DNA of 64,000 bases, from contig UQSB01000003.1 in the NCBI GenBank assembly GCA_900543505.1, positions 20,581 to 84,580 on the forward strand, written 5' to 3'. The position numbers were made by a program, and so were the translations under genes. The notes under the pieces are model-generated. The model saw only the letters and a list, made by a program, of their open reading frames with translations, was not told the origin of the DNA and did not search any database. Of this stretch, positions 51,321 through 58,095 are shown piece by piece. The stretch comes from an uncultured Collinsella sp. GTDB taxonomy: Bacteria > Actinomycetota > Coriobacteriia > Coriobacteriales > Coriobacteriaceae. The first letter of the stretch is position 1. Each line of letters begins with the position of its first letter.

Positions 51321-52466
51321 ATGGACCTTGCTGACATCCGCCAGGCCATCGATGGCATCGACACCACGCTCCTCAACAGCTTTGTCGAGCGCATGGACAT
51401 TGCCACCGAGGTCGCCAAGTCAAAAATCGAGATGGGCAAGGCCGTCTTCGACCCCGCCCGTGAGCGCTCCAAGCTCAACAACCTCGCCAGCCGCGCACCC
51501 GAGCGCTACGAGGCGCAGACCATCACGCTATTCCGCCTCCTCATGAGCATGAGCAAGGCCGAGCAGCAGCGCTATATCAACGAGCTCAAGGGCATCACGG
51601 TCTCGCAAAGGGCACACGCCACGGCCGAGGCCTTCGATACGCCCTTCCCCCAGACGGCCACCGTCGCCTGCCAGGGTGTTGAGGGCGCTTACAGTCAAAT
51701 CGCCGCGTGCAAACTCTTCGACGTGCCCGACATCGCGTTTTTCGAGACCTTCGAGGGCGTTATGCGCGCCGTGCGCGACGGCTTCTGCGAGTTTGGCGTG
51801 CTGCCCATCGAGAACTCCACCGCCGGCTCAGTCAACGCCGTCTACGACCTGCTCGCCCAGTTCGACTTCCACATCGTGCGCTCGCTTCGCCTCAAAATCG
51901 ACCACAACTTGCTCGTCAAGCCCGGCGCCAAGTTTGCGGACGTGCACGAGGTCTACAGCCACGGCCAGGCCATTGCCCAATGCGCCGGCTTTATCGAGGT
52001 GCACGACCTGCACGCCACCAAGTACCCCAACACGGCCATGTCGGCCGAGATGGTCGCCAGCTCCGAGCGCACCGATGTTGCCGCCATCGCATCGCGCAGC
52101 TGCGCGGCACTCTATGGTCTGGAGGTGCTGGAGCCCAACATCCAGGACTCGGACAACAACTACACGCGCTTTGTCGTCATCAGCCGCGAGCCACGCGTCT
52201 ACCCCGGTGCCAACCGCACCTCGCTTATGATTACCACGGCCAACGAGCCGGGCGCCCTCTATCGCGTACTCGAGCGCTTCTATGCGCTCAATATCAACCT
52301 CATCAAGCTCGAGAGCCGTCCCATCCCCGGGCATGACTTTGAGTTTATGTTCTACTTTGACCTGGATTGCCCCTTTGGTAGCAAGGCCCTCGACGACTTG
52401 CTCGACTCCATCGATGACGTGTGCGAGAGCTTCACCTACTTTGGCACTTACACGGAGGTGCTCTAG
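51321..52466 (+). CDS. pheA: Bifunctional chorismate mutase / prephenate dehydratase (P-protein)
   Basis: Converts chorismate through prephenate to phenylpyruvate. The 381 residues have an AroQ-type mutase domain (1-90: MDLADIRQAIDGIDTTLLNS, AKSKIEMGKAVFDPARER), a dehydratase domain (about 110-285: ACQGVEGAYSQIAACKLF, FGVLPIENSTAGSVNAVYDLL, NNYTRFVVIS with the catalytic Thr), and an ACT domain (about 295-375: MITTANEPGALYRVLERFYA, ESRPIPGHDFEFMFYFD), the Phe sensor. The ATG at 51321 follows AAAGGGG. Its stop abuts the aroE/K start. Confidence 0.96.
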   Translation: MDLADIRQAIDGIDTTLLNSFVERMDIATEVAKSKIEMGKAVFDPARERSKLNNLASRAPERYEAQTITLFRLLMSMSKAEQQRYINELKGITVSQRAHATAEAFDTPFPQTATVACQGVEGAYSQIAACKLFDVPDIAFFETFEGVMRAVRDGFCEFGVLPIENSTAGSVNAVYDLLAQFDFHIVRSLRLKIDHNLLVKPGAKFADVHEVYSHGQAIAQCAGFIEVHDLHATKYPNTAMSAEMVASSERTDVAAIASRSCAALYGLEVLEPNIQDSDNNYTRFVVISREPRVYPGANRTSLMITTANEPGALYRVLERFYALNINLIKLESRPIPGHDFEFMFYFDLDCPFGSKALDDLLDSIDDVCESFTYFGTYTEVL

Positions 52467-53705
52467 ATGACCGATGTCGCCGCAACCCGCCCCTACGGCG
52501 TGCTGGGCCGCATGCTGGGCCACAGCTACACCCCGACCATCTACAAGGAGCTCGCGGGGCTAGAGTATGTGCGTTTTGAGCGCGAGCCCGAGGACCTCCA
52601 GGCTTTTACGACGGGTGACGAATGGGAGGGCACCAACGTGACCATCCCCTACAAGCGCGCCGTCATGGAATACCTGGACGAGCTGAGTCCACTCGCCGAG
52701 CGTATGGGAAACGTCAACACCATCACGCGCCTGCCCGACGGCCGCCTGCGCGGCGACAACACCGACTACTTCGGCTTTCAGTGCCTAGTCGAGGAGCTGG
52801 GCGTTGAGGTCGCCGGCAAGATGGCCCTCGTGCTCGGTGCCACCGGTGGCGCCGGCACCACTGCCAGCATGGTGCTCGGCGACCTGGGCGCCATCGTCGT
52901 GCCGGTCGGCCGCACGAGCGAAGTCAACTACGACAACATCGCGCAGCAGTCCGACGCCGCCCTGCTCGTCAACTGCACGCCCGCCGGCATGTTCCCCCAC
53001 TGCCCCGACGCCCCCTGCACGCTCGAAGGGCTCGATGCGCTCGAAGGCGTTATCGACATTGTCTACAACCCTGCCCGTACGGGCCTGATGCTCGAGGCCG
53101 AGCGCCGCGACATCCCCTGCATCGGCGGCCTGCTCATGCTCGTGGCCCAGGCGGCGCAAGCCGTTGAGCGCTATACCGGCCAGGTCACCCCGCGTGAGCG
53201 CATCCTGGACGTAACGGAGCGCTTGTCGCGCCGCGAACAGAACATCGCGCTGATCGGCATGCCGGGCTCGGGCAAGACCCGCGTGGGTGAGCAGATTGCC
53301 CTGCTCACGGGACGCGAGCATATCGACCTGGACCGCGCCCTCGAAGAACGCCTGGGCATGCTCTGCGCCGACTTTATCGTCGAGCGCGGCGAGGCGGCCT
53401 TCCGCGAGCAGGAGACGGTGGCGCTGTCCGACATCTCCAAGCGCAGCGGCCTGGTGCTCTCCACCGGCGGTGGCGTGGTCACGCGCGACGATAACTATCC
53501 GCTGCTGCACCAGAACAGCCAGATCGTAATGCTCAACCGCAAGCTCGACGAACTCGCCCACAAGGGACGCCCCATCACCGCCCGCGACGGCATCGACAAG
53601 CTGGCCGAGCAGCGCATGCCGCGCTACCGCGCCTGGGCCGACTACATCATCGACTCACGCGACTGCGCCGCCAACACCGCCCGCGCCGTCCTCGAGACCC
53701 TCTAA
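52467..53705 (+). CDS. aroE-aroK: Fused shikimate dehydrogenase - shikimate kinase
   Basis: Two consecutive pathway steps in one 412-residue chain. The N-terminal AroE part (about 1-245) has the substrate site LGHSYTPTIYKEL, NVTIPYKRAVM with the catalytic Lys, RGDNTDYFGFQ with the catalytic Asp, the NADP loop LGATGGAGTTASM, and DIVYNPARTGLM. The C-terminal AroK part (about 250-412) has Walker A ALIGMPGSGKTRVGE, HIDLDRALEER, the shikimate-binding GEAAFREQETVAL and LSTGGGVV, and RPITARDG. The segments join with a short linker, VTPRERILDVTERLSRREQN. GGAGG overlaps the end of pheA. The stop codon is the first part of REP-like hairpin E. Confidence 0.95.
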   Translation: MTDVAATRPYGVLGRMLGHSYTPTIYKELAGLEYVRFEREPEDLQAFTTGDEWEGTNVTIPYKRAVMEYLDELSPLAERMGNVNTITRLPDGRLRGDNTDYFGFQCLVEELGVEVAGKMALVLGATGGAGTTASMVLGDLGAIVVPVGRTSEVNYDNIAQQSDAALLVNCTPAGMFPHCPDAPCTLEGLDALEGVIDIVYNPARTGLMLEAERRDIPCIGGLLMLVAQAAQAVERYTGQVTPRERILDVTERLSRREQNIALIGMPGSGKTRVGEQIALLTGREHIDLDRALEERLGMLCADFIVERGEAAFREQETVALSDISKRSGLVLSTGGGVVTRDDNYPLLHQNSQIVMLNRKLDELAHKGRPITARDGIDKLAEQRMPRYRAWADYIIDSRDCAANTARAVLETL

Positions 53706-53742
53706 ACCTGCCAAAAAGGGACAGGTTTATTTTGGCAGGTTT
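53704..53742 (+). repeat. REP-like hairpin E at the aroE/K stop
   Basis: Thirteen-bp perfect arms (AAACCTGCCAAAA at 53704-53716, and 53730-53742) enclose AGGGACAGGTTTA. The aroE/K TAA (53703-53705) overlaps the left arm. Core as in hairpins A-D and F, arms unrelated. Confidence 0.75.
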
Positions 53743-53805
53743 CATCTGGGCAAACGTCGAAGACCATAAGACCGGCCACGCCAACCAACCGCAAAGGAAG
53801 CAACC

Positions 53806-54243
53806 ATGAAAGCACTCGTCATCAACGGTCCAAACCTCAACATGCTCGGCATTCGCGAGCCGGGTATCTACGGCAGCGACAACTACGACCGCTTAGTGCA
53901 GATCTGCCAGGAAGCGGGCGCCGCACAGGGCTTCGACGGGGTCGAGGTCTTCCAGTCTAACCACGAGGGCAGCATCGTCGACAAGATCCAGGAGGCTTAC
54001 GGCAAGGTCGACGGCATCGTCATCAACCCGGCAGCTTACACGCACACGAGCGTCGCGATCCTCGACGCCCTCAAGGCCGTCGCCATCCCGGCTGTGGAGG
54101 TCCACATAAGCGCCGTCGAGACCCGCGAGGACTTCCGCCAGGTAAGCTACGCCCGCCTGGCCTGCTTCGCCACCATCACCGGCGAAGGCCTCCAAGGCTA
54201 CGCCCACGCGTTGGAGCTGCTGAGGAAACATCTCGAAAAGTAG
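53806..54243 (+). CDS. aroQ: 3-dehydroquinate dehydratase, type II
   Basis: Dehydrates 3-dehydroquinate to dehydroshikimate. The 145 residues are typical: ALVINGPNLNMLGIREPGIYG (the Tyr of the active site in GIYG), VFQSNHEGSIVDKIQEAYG, IVINPAAYTHTSVAILDAL, VEVHISAVETREDFR. AAAGGA precedes the ATG. It closes the operon, separated from aroE/K by 100 bases that include hairpin E, so its expression may be modulated there. Confidence 0.97.
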   Translation: MKALVINGPNLNMLGIREPGIYGSDNYDRLVQICQEAGAAQGFDGVEVFQSNHEGSIVDKIQEAYGKVDGIVINPAAYTHTSVAILDALKAVAIPAVEVHISAVETREDFRQVSYARLACFATITGEGLQGYAHALELLRKHLEK

Positions 54244-54289
54244 CCCCGCGAGCAAATCCATCAACGCCGATTCGCACGCTAATATAGCC

Positions 54290-54330
54290 AGTGCCGCCAG
54301 CAGCAACCTCGCTACTGGCGGCACTTTATT
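54290..54330 (+). terminator. Terminator of the aromatic operon
   Basis: A perfect 11-bp GC-rich stem (54290-54300 with 54315-54325), a 14-base loop and TTTATT after it, 46 bases past the aroQ stop. Confidence 0.85.
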
Positions 54331-54337
54331 ACTGGCA

Positions 54338-54343
54338 TATAAT
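54338..54343 (+). promoter_or_regulatory. -10 box of the two-gene cassette
   Basis: A perfect TATAAT lies 31 bases before the ATG at 54375 and behind the aro terminator. No good -35 box is seen at 16-18 bases, so the promoter may be weak or activator-dependent. It makes the cassette an independent unit. Confidence 0.6.
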
Positions 54344-54374
54344 CGTTGCAGTCACACAACGTCTGGAGACGCGC

Positions 54375-54824
54375 ATGTTAAGCATCCACCTGGGAGATTA
54401 TCCCGGTTCCATCTACGATACCGAAACCTATTTTAGGAACTCATACTTGGACTCATGGTTCGAAGACCCTATGGCCGCACAGATTATTAAAAGCGTGGAC
54501 GGATCAGAGCTCATCGGTCCCCACAACATCGTAAGCAAACAACTAGGCTCAATCACCCCACTCGAACTGTCCGGCGGCGTCAAGACGCTGCTGCTAGTAC
54601 GCAATCTCCCAAACATGGTGTTCAACGCATCGACCTGCGGAGACAACTGTGCCCGCTGGCTACTCAAGATCGGCAAAGAGCAGGATGTGCTGGTGACCCT
54701 TTACCACATCATGAAGTTCCCCTGGAAGAACTTTGAAATCCGCATTGAAAACGATGACCGCATCGTCAGGAACATGCAGGAGTTTGTCGGTGCCACCAAT
54801 GATTTTCTGGATGTTGATGAGTAA
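54375..54824 (+). CDS. DUF4869-like protein, first gene of a two-gene cassette
   Basis: A 149-residue protein that I match, from memory and with reserve, to the DUF4869 family. Seen: MLSIHLGDYPGSIYDTETYF, WFEDPMAAQIIKSVDGSEL, LSGGVKTLLLVRNLPNMVFN, ASTCGDNCARWLLKIGKEQD, and a C-terminal IRIENDDRIVRNMQEF. The LSGGVK and STCGDNC segments look like conserved contact points. There is no signal peptide or membrane helix, so it is cytoplasmic. GGAG stands before the ATG. It ends TAATG, with the last A being the first base of the next gene, so the pair is translated together. Base use is more A/T-rich than the aro operon, suggesting transfer. The function is unknown; a partner of the P-loop protein next to it is likely. 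Confidence 0.6.
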   Translation: MLSIHLGDYPGSIYDTETYFRNSYLDSWFEDPMAAQIIKSVDGSELIGPHNIVSKQLGSITPLELSGGVKTLLLVRNLPNMVFNASTCGDNCARWLLKIGKEQDVLVTLYHIMKFPWKNFEIRIENDDRIVRNMQEFVGATNDFLDVDE

Positions 54825-55822
54825 TGAAGGGAACGCATACCGTTGTCGTAGAGCGTGCAAAGGTCAAATACACACTCACCTTTAAACGCAACATTTCCTT
54901 CATTCGCGGCAACAGCGGCACGGGCAAAACGACGCTCATCTCGATGATTCGCGACTACAACGACCGAGGACCGGAAAGCGGCGTTACACTCAGCTGCGAC
55001 GTGCCCTGCGAAACGCTTTCCGGCAGACGTTGGAAGCGCGAGCTTTCGATTATCGAGGACTCGATCGTCTTTCTAGATGAGGGCAACGAGTTTATCTACT
55101 CAAAGGACTTCGCCAAAGCCGTCAACGGCTCGTCCAACTATTATGTTTTGATATCTCGTCGTGATGTCAACGAGCTCCCCTACAGCGTTGATGAGATTCT
55201 GAAGCTAGTCAACACCACAAGCAAAACAATCAATGGCCGCAAGAGCGACAAGCGTTTTTACTCGGTGACCAAACCGCTTTATACCCACACGGCAAACATG
55301 CTGTATCAGGACCTTAACGTAGGGTTCGACAATCCCGATGCCGTGATTGTCGAGGATAGCAAGTCTGGCTATCAATTCTACAGCGCCCTTTGCAACCGAC
55401 TGGGAATCCCCTGCTATACCGCTACCGGCGTAGCAAACCTAAAACGAACGATTCACGAATGTCCCGAGCAAAACATCCTTGCTATAGGAGACGGCGCTGC
55501 GTTTGGTCCCTACATCGAAAAGGTGCTTGGGCAGCGCGTTTACAAGAACGTTCGCTTGTTCCTCCCGGAATCATTCGAGTGGACGCTTCTGCAATCTGGC
55601 CTCATTCCCAACAACGACATTCCAAAGATCCTCAAGGACCCTTCGAGCTATATCGAAAGCCGCGACTACCTGAGCTGGGAGCGGTTCTTCACCGACGTAT
55701 TGATCAAGTACTCGGCAGACACTCGCTACGTCTACAGAAAGGCACGGCTCAACGAGCAGTACCTAAAGCCGCAGGCGATGGATGCAGTTGCGAGCGTCTT
55801 GCCCGAGTGTCTGAAGGCATAA
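54824..55822 (+). CDS. Small P-loop protein with a TOPRIM-like second half, function unknown
   Basis: A 332-residue protein. Seen: Walker A IRGNSGTGKTTLI (about 27-39) almost at the N-terminus, after a beta strand; Walker B SIVFLDEGNEF (80-90), only 45 residues later, with no ABC signature between; and YVLISRRD (107-114) at the place of a sensor strand. From about 170 there is a second alpha/beta part with AVIVEDSKSGYQFYSAL (about 173-189) and ILAIGDGAAFGPYI (about 218-231). These acidic loops are reminiscent of TOPRIM motifs but not a firm match. An ATPase plus TOPRIM is the plan of OLD-type nucleases; here both parts are much reduced. There are no membrane helices. The start overlaps the upstream stop. 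The stop is the first arm base of a 41-bp palindrome. It could equally be a non-defensive regulator. Confidence 0.6.
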   Translation: MKGTHTVVVERAKVKYTLTFKRNISFIRGNSGTGKTTLISMIRDYNDRGPESGVTLSCDVPCETLSGRRWKRELSIIEDSIVFLDEGNEFIYSKDFAKAVNGSSNYYVLISRRDVNELPYSVDEILKLVNTTSKTINGRKSDKRFYSVTKPLYTHTANMLYQDLNVGFDNPDAVIVEDSKSGYQFYSALCNRLGIPCYTATGVANLKRTIHECPEQNILAIGDGAAFGPYIEKVLGQRVYKNVRLFLPESFEWTLLQSGLIPNNDIPKILKDPSSYIESRDYLSWERFFTDVLIKYSADTRYVYRKARLNEQYLKPQAMDAVASVLPECLKA

Positions 55823-55862
55823 TGGCAGTGGGGAGGACCAACTTGGTCCTCCCCACTGCCAT
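55822..55862. repeat. 41-bp near-perfect palindrome
   Basis: Twenty-base arms (55822-55841 and 55843-55862) around a single central C are fully complementary, with GGGGAGGACCAA in the left arm. It begins inside the stop codon of the P-loop gene. No T-run follows on either strand, so it is not a standard terminator. Confidence 0.85.
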
Positions 55863-56134
55863 GGAAACCCAGCACACGCAATAGCTGCCGGCAAGAGCGG
55901 CAACTGTCGCAACCACAAACCCATCCACGCGGCGGCTCGAAAGCTCAAGCCCACTCAGCGCGGCAAGGACAAGCCAAGTGACACCGGCTCCAATAAACAG
56001 CAGGGGCTTGCTCACGCTCGGCTCGAGCCCCCCCTGGCGCGCCGTATAGCCAATCCACATCAGCAGCACAACAGCAGCTCGCGCCACGACTTCGGCCTAA
56101 ACGTATACCCGGCAAGAATAAAAAACACCTGCAT
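55849..56134 (-). pseudogene. Remnant of a polytopic membrane protein (acyltransferase-like)
   Basis: From the ATG at 56134 the minus strand reads MQVFFILAGYTFRPKSWREL and then a stop after 24 codons. A different frame continues with two membrane-like stretches (AAVVLLMWIGY; LLFIGAGVTWLVLAALSGLEL, then VVATVAALAGSYCVC) until the palindrome. The first part recalls the N-terminal helix of acyltransferase-3 proteins. I read this as a decayed gene with an internal deletion. It fills the 357-base gap between the P-loop gene and tRNA-Arg; nothing else is visible there. Confidence 0.4.
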
Positions 56135-56137
56135 GTG

Positions 56138-56170
56138 AAAAAAGCCCAGACCACCAAGCGGTCTGGGCTT
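56138..56170 (-). terminator. Terminator after tRNA-Arg(TCT)
   Basis: A perfect 11-bp stem (56142-56152 with 56160-56170) followed on the minus strand by TTTTTT, ten bases beyond the tRNA CCA end. Confidence 0.85.
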
Positions 56171-56179
56171 AATAAACGA

Positions 56180-56256
56180 TGGTGCTCCATGGCGGATTCG
56201 AACCGTCGACCTTGGGATTAGAAGTCCCCTGCTCTATCCAACTGAGCTAATGGAGC
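56180..56256 (-). tRNA. tRNA-Arg (anticodon TCT)
   Basis: Minus-strand cloverleaf: acceptor GCTCCAT/ATGGAGC, D arm GCTC-AGTTGGATA-GAGC, anticodon loop CTTCTAA (TCT, reading AGA), T arm with GGTTCGAATCC, encoded CCA (56182-56180). The top pair of the anticodon stem is G-A. A TATAAT at 56303-56308 (minus strand) is a possible -10 box. Confidence 0.93.
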
Positions 56257-56310
56257 AAATAACCGCACGCCCAAGCAAGCGCAAGCCTGTCAGGCGCAAG
56301 TAATTATAAC

Positions 56311-57078
56311 CTAGTTGAACTGCTCGCGATACGCCTTACAAACCTCATCGACCGGGCCGTCCATGCGAAGGTCACCCTTCTCAATCCAAACGGCACGCTG
56401 GCAGATGCGCTCAACCTGCTCCATGGAGTGCGAAACGAACAGAACCGTCACGTCACCGCTCTGGATAAAGTGCTGGATGCGGGCCTCGCACTTCTGCTGG
56501 AAGAACACGTCACCGACGGACAGCGTCTCGTCAACGATCAGAATATCGGGCTCGGTAATCGTCGCGATTGCAAAGGCGATACGCGCCACCATGCCCGAGG
56601 AGAAGTTCTTGAGCGGCATGTCGACAAAGTTCTGAAGCTCAGCGAACTCGATAATGCCGTCAAAGTTGGAATCGATGAACTCCTTGGTATAGCCGAGCAG
56701 GGCGCCGTTCAGATAGATGTTCTCGCGGGCGGTCAGCTCGGGGTCAAAACCGGCGCCAAGCTCAATCAGCGGCGCGATGTTACCGTGCACCTTAACGCTG
56801 CCCTCGCTAGGCTCAAGAACGCCAGCGATAATCTTGAGCATCGTAGACTTGCCGGAGCCATTGGTGCCGACCAGGCCCACGACCTCGCCGCGATGAATAT
56901 CAAACGAGATGTGCTTAAGCGCCCTAAACTCCTCAAAGAACAGCTCGTGCTTGGCAAGCTTAATGAAGTACTCCTTGAGGTTGGTCAGCGACTCAGACGC
57001 CATGTTAAAGATCATGGTGACGTCGTCGACCTCGACAGCCAGAGGCTGCTCGCTGTAATCAACAACAGATTCAGTCAT
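56311..57078 (-). CDS. Polysaccharide/teichoic acid ABC exporter, ATPase (TagH/Wzt type)
   Basis: Cytoplasmic ATPase of an ABC-2 exporter for cell-surface glycans. The 255 residues have an N-terminal extension before the core typical of this subfamily (FRALKHISFDIHRGEVVGLV), Walker A VGTNGSGKSTMLKII, the IAPLIELGAGFDPELTARENIY segment (seen as LIELGAGFDPELTAREN) characteristic of Wzt/TagH, signature NFSSGMVARIAFA, Walker B ILIVDETLSVGD, and the H-loop FVSHSMEQV. It lacks the C-terminal glycan-binding domain of long Wzt proteins. I start at the ATG 57078, seven bases after AAGGAG. It pairs with the permease upstream. Confidence 0.92.
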   Translation of the reverse strand: MTESVVDYSEQPLAVEVDDVTMIFNMASESLTNLKEYFIKLAKHELFFEEFRALKHISFDIHRGEVVGLVGTNGSGKSTMLKIIAGVLEPSEGSVKVHGNIAPLIELGAGFDPELTARENIYLNGALLGYTKEFIDSNFDGIIEFAELQNFVDMPLKNFSSGMVARIAFAIATITEPDILIVDETLSVGDVFFQQKCEARIQHFIQSGDVTVLFVSHSMEQVERICQRAVWIEKGDLRMDGPVDEVCKAYREQFN

Positions 57079-57089
57079 CACAGCACTCC

Positions 57090-57935
57090 TTAGATGTAGA
57101 GGATAAATTTGCGCTCGAACTTATGGAACACGGTGTAGCCAATAACAAGCGCAAGGACCGCCCAAGCAACGCACATACCAAACGTCATAAGAGAGGGCGT
57201 CGTCTGGAACAGGAAGATATCGCGCATAAACTGCAGATAGTTGTACATGGGGTTCGCATACATCAAGATACGCACGAGATGCGGCATTTGCGCAATATAG
57301 TCAGTCGTCCAGAAGATGGGCGTAATGTAGGTCCATGCCGTAATAACGACACTCCACAGATGCATAACGTCGCGGAAAAAGACCGTAAGGGCAGAGAGCA
57401 TCATACCCAGGCCCATGCAGAAGCACATAAGCAGCAGCAGGCAAACCGGCAGCAGAATGAGGTGCCAAGAAGGCATAACGCGGAACCACAGCATAACGAT
57501 GGCAACGGCGACCAGCGAGAAGGCAAAGTTGACCAGCGAGAAGAGCACCTTCTGCACTGGGAAGACCCAGCGGTGCACCTTAACCTTCTTGAGCAGAGGG
57601 GCAGCGCCCACGATCGACGTCAGGGCCTGGTTCGTAGACTCGGACATGACGGCAAAGGTAATGTTACCCACGATCAAGTACAGCGGGTACATCTCGGGCG
57701 TCATTGAGCCATTGCGGCCCTGGCCAAAAATCGTCGAGAACACGATGGCCATGACGATCATCATCAGCAACGGATTGAGCACCGACCATGCGACACCCAG
57801 AACGCTACGGCGATACTTGATCTTAAAATCCTTGGTAACCAGCTGACGAAGGATAAACGCATCCTTCTCAAATTCGTTCTTAGCAAACGTCGCAGGCAGA
57901 CTGCGAGTTTCTTGTTGCTTTGTCTGATCCGACAC
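57090..57935 (-). CDS. Polysaccharide/teichoic acid ABC exporter, permease (TagG/Wzm type)
   Basis: Membrane half of the exporter. The 281 residues have about 35 polar N-terminal residues, then LVTKDFKIKYRRSVLGVAWSVLNPL, the signature amphipathic start of ABC-2 glycan permeases, and six hydrophobic helices: LLMMIVMAIVFSTIF, LYLIVGNITFAVMSES, VLFSLVNFAFSLVAVAIVML, LLPVCLLLLMCFCMGLGMML, WSVVITAWTYITPIFW and the last near 255-275. The GTG at 57935 is the start, eight bases after AAAGGAG; a longer reading has no ribosome site. It is divergent from the glycosyltransferase genes and linked to the ATPase by 11 bases. Confidence 0.92.
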   Translation of the reverse strand: MSDQTKQQETRSLPATFAKNEFEKDAFILRQLVTKDFKIKYRRSVLGVAWSVLNPLLMMIVMAIVFSTIFGQGRNGSMTPEMYPLYLIVGNITFAVMSESTNQALTSIVGAAPLLKKVKVHRWVFPVQKVLFSLVNFAFSLVAVAIVMLWFRVMPSWHLILLPVCLLLLMCFCMGLGMMLSALTVFFRDVMHLWSVVITAWTYITPIFWTTDYIAQMPHLVRILMYANPMYNYLQFMRDIFLFQTTPSLMTFGMCVAWAVLALVIGYTVFHKFERKFILYI

Positions 57936-57974
57936 GGATGCAACTCCTTTACTCGTAATCGTTGACAAACGAAC

Positions 57975-58065
57975 AGTATAGACCCGACGGCCATGCAAAC
58001 GATTCGCGCAACAAAACTGGAGAACTAACCCACATCTTAGGATGCCAAGCCCAAACGGCTATACT
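57975..58065. promoter_or_regulatory. Divergent promoter region of exporter and glycosyltransferase genes
   Basis: TATACT occurs on the minus strand (57975-57980), 39 bases before the permease GTG, and on the plus strand (58060-58065), 30 bases before the glycosyltransferase GTG. The -35 positions (TCGTTT, TTAGGA) are weak. The boxes suggest back-to-back transcription of a surface-glycan locus. Confidence 0.45.
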
Positions 58066-58095
58066 TTCAAGGATTGAATGTATAAGGAGCATTGA

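Noticed and set aside
56180..56256. tRNA-Arg(TCT) as an attachment site of an integrated element
   Set aside because: No direct repeat of the tRNA 3' end was seen in the neighbouring 10 kb, and no integrase is near; the xer gene at 7 kb is the housekeeping recombinase.
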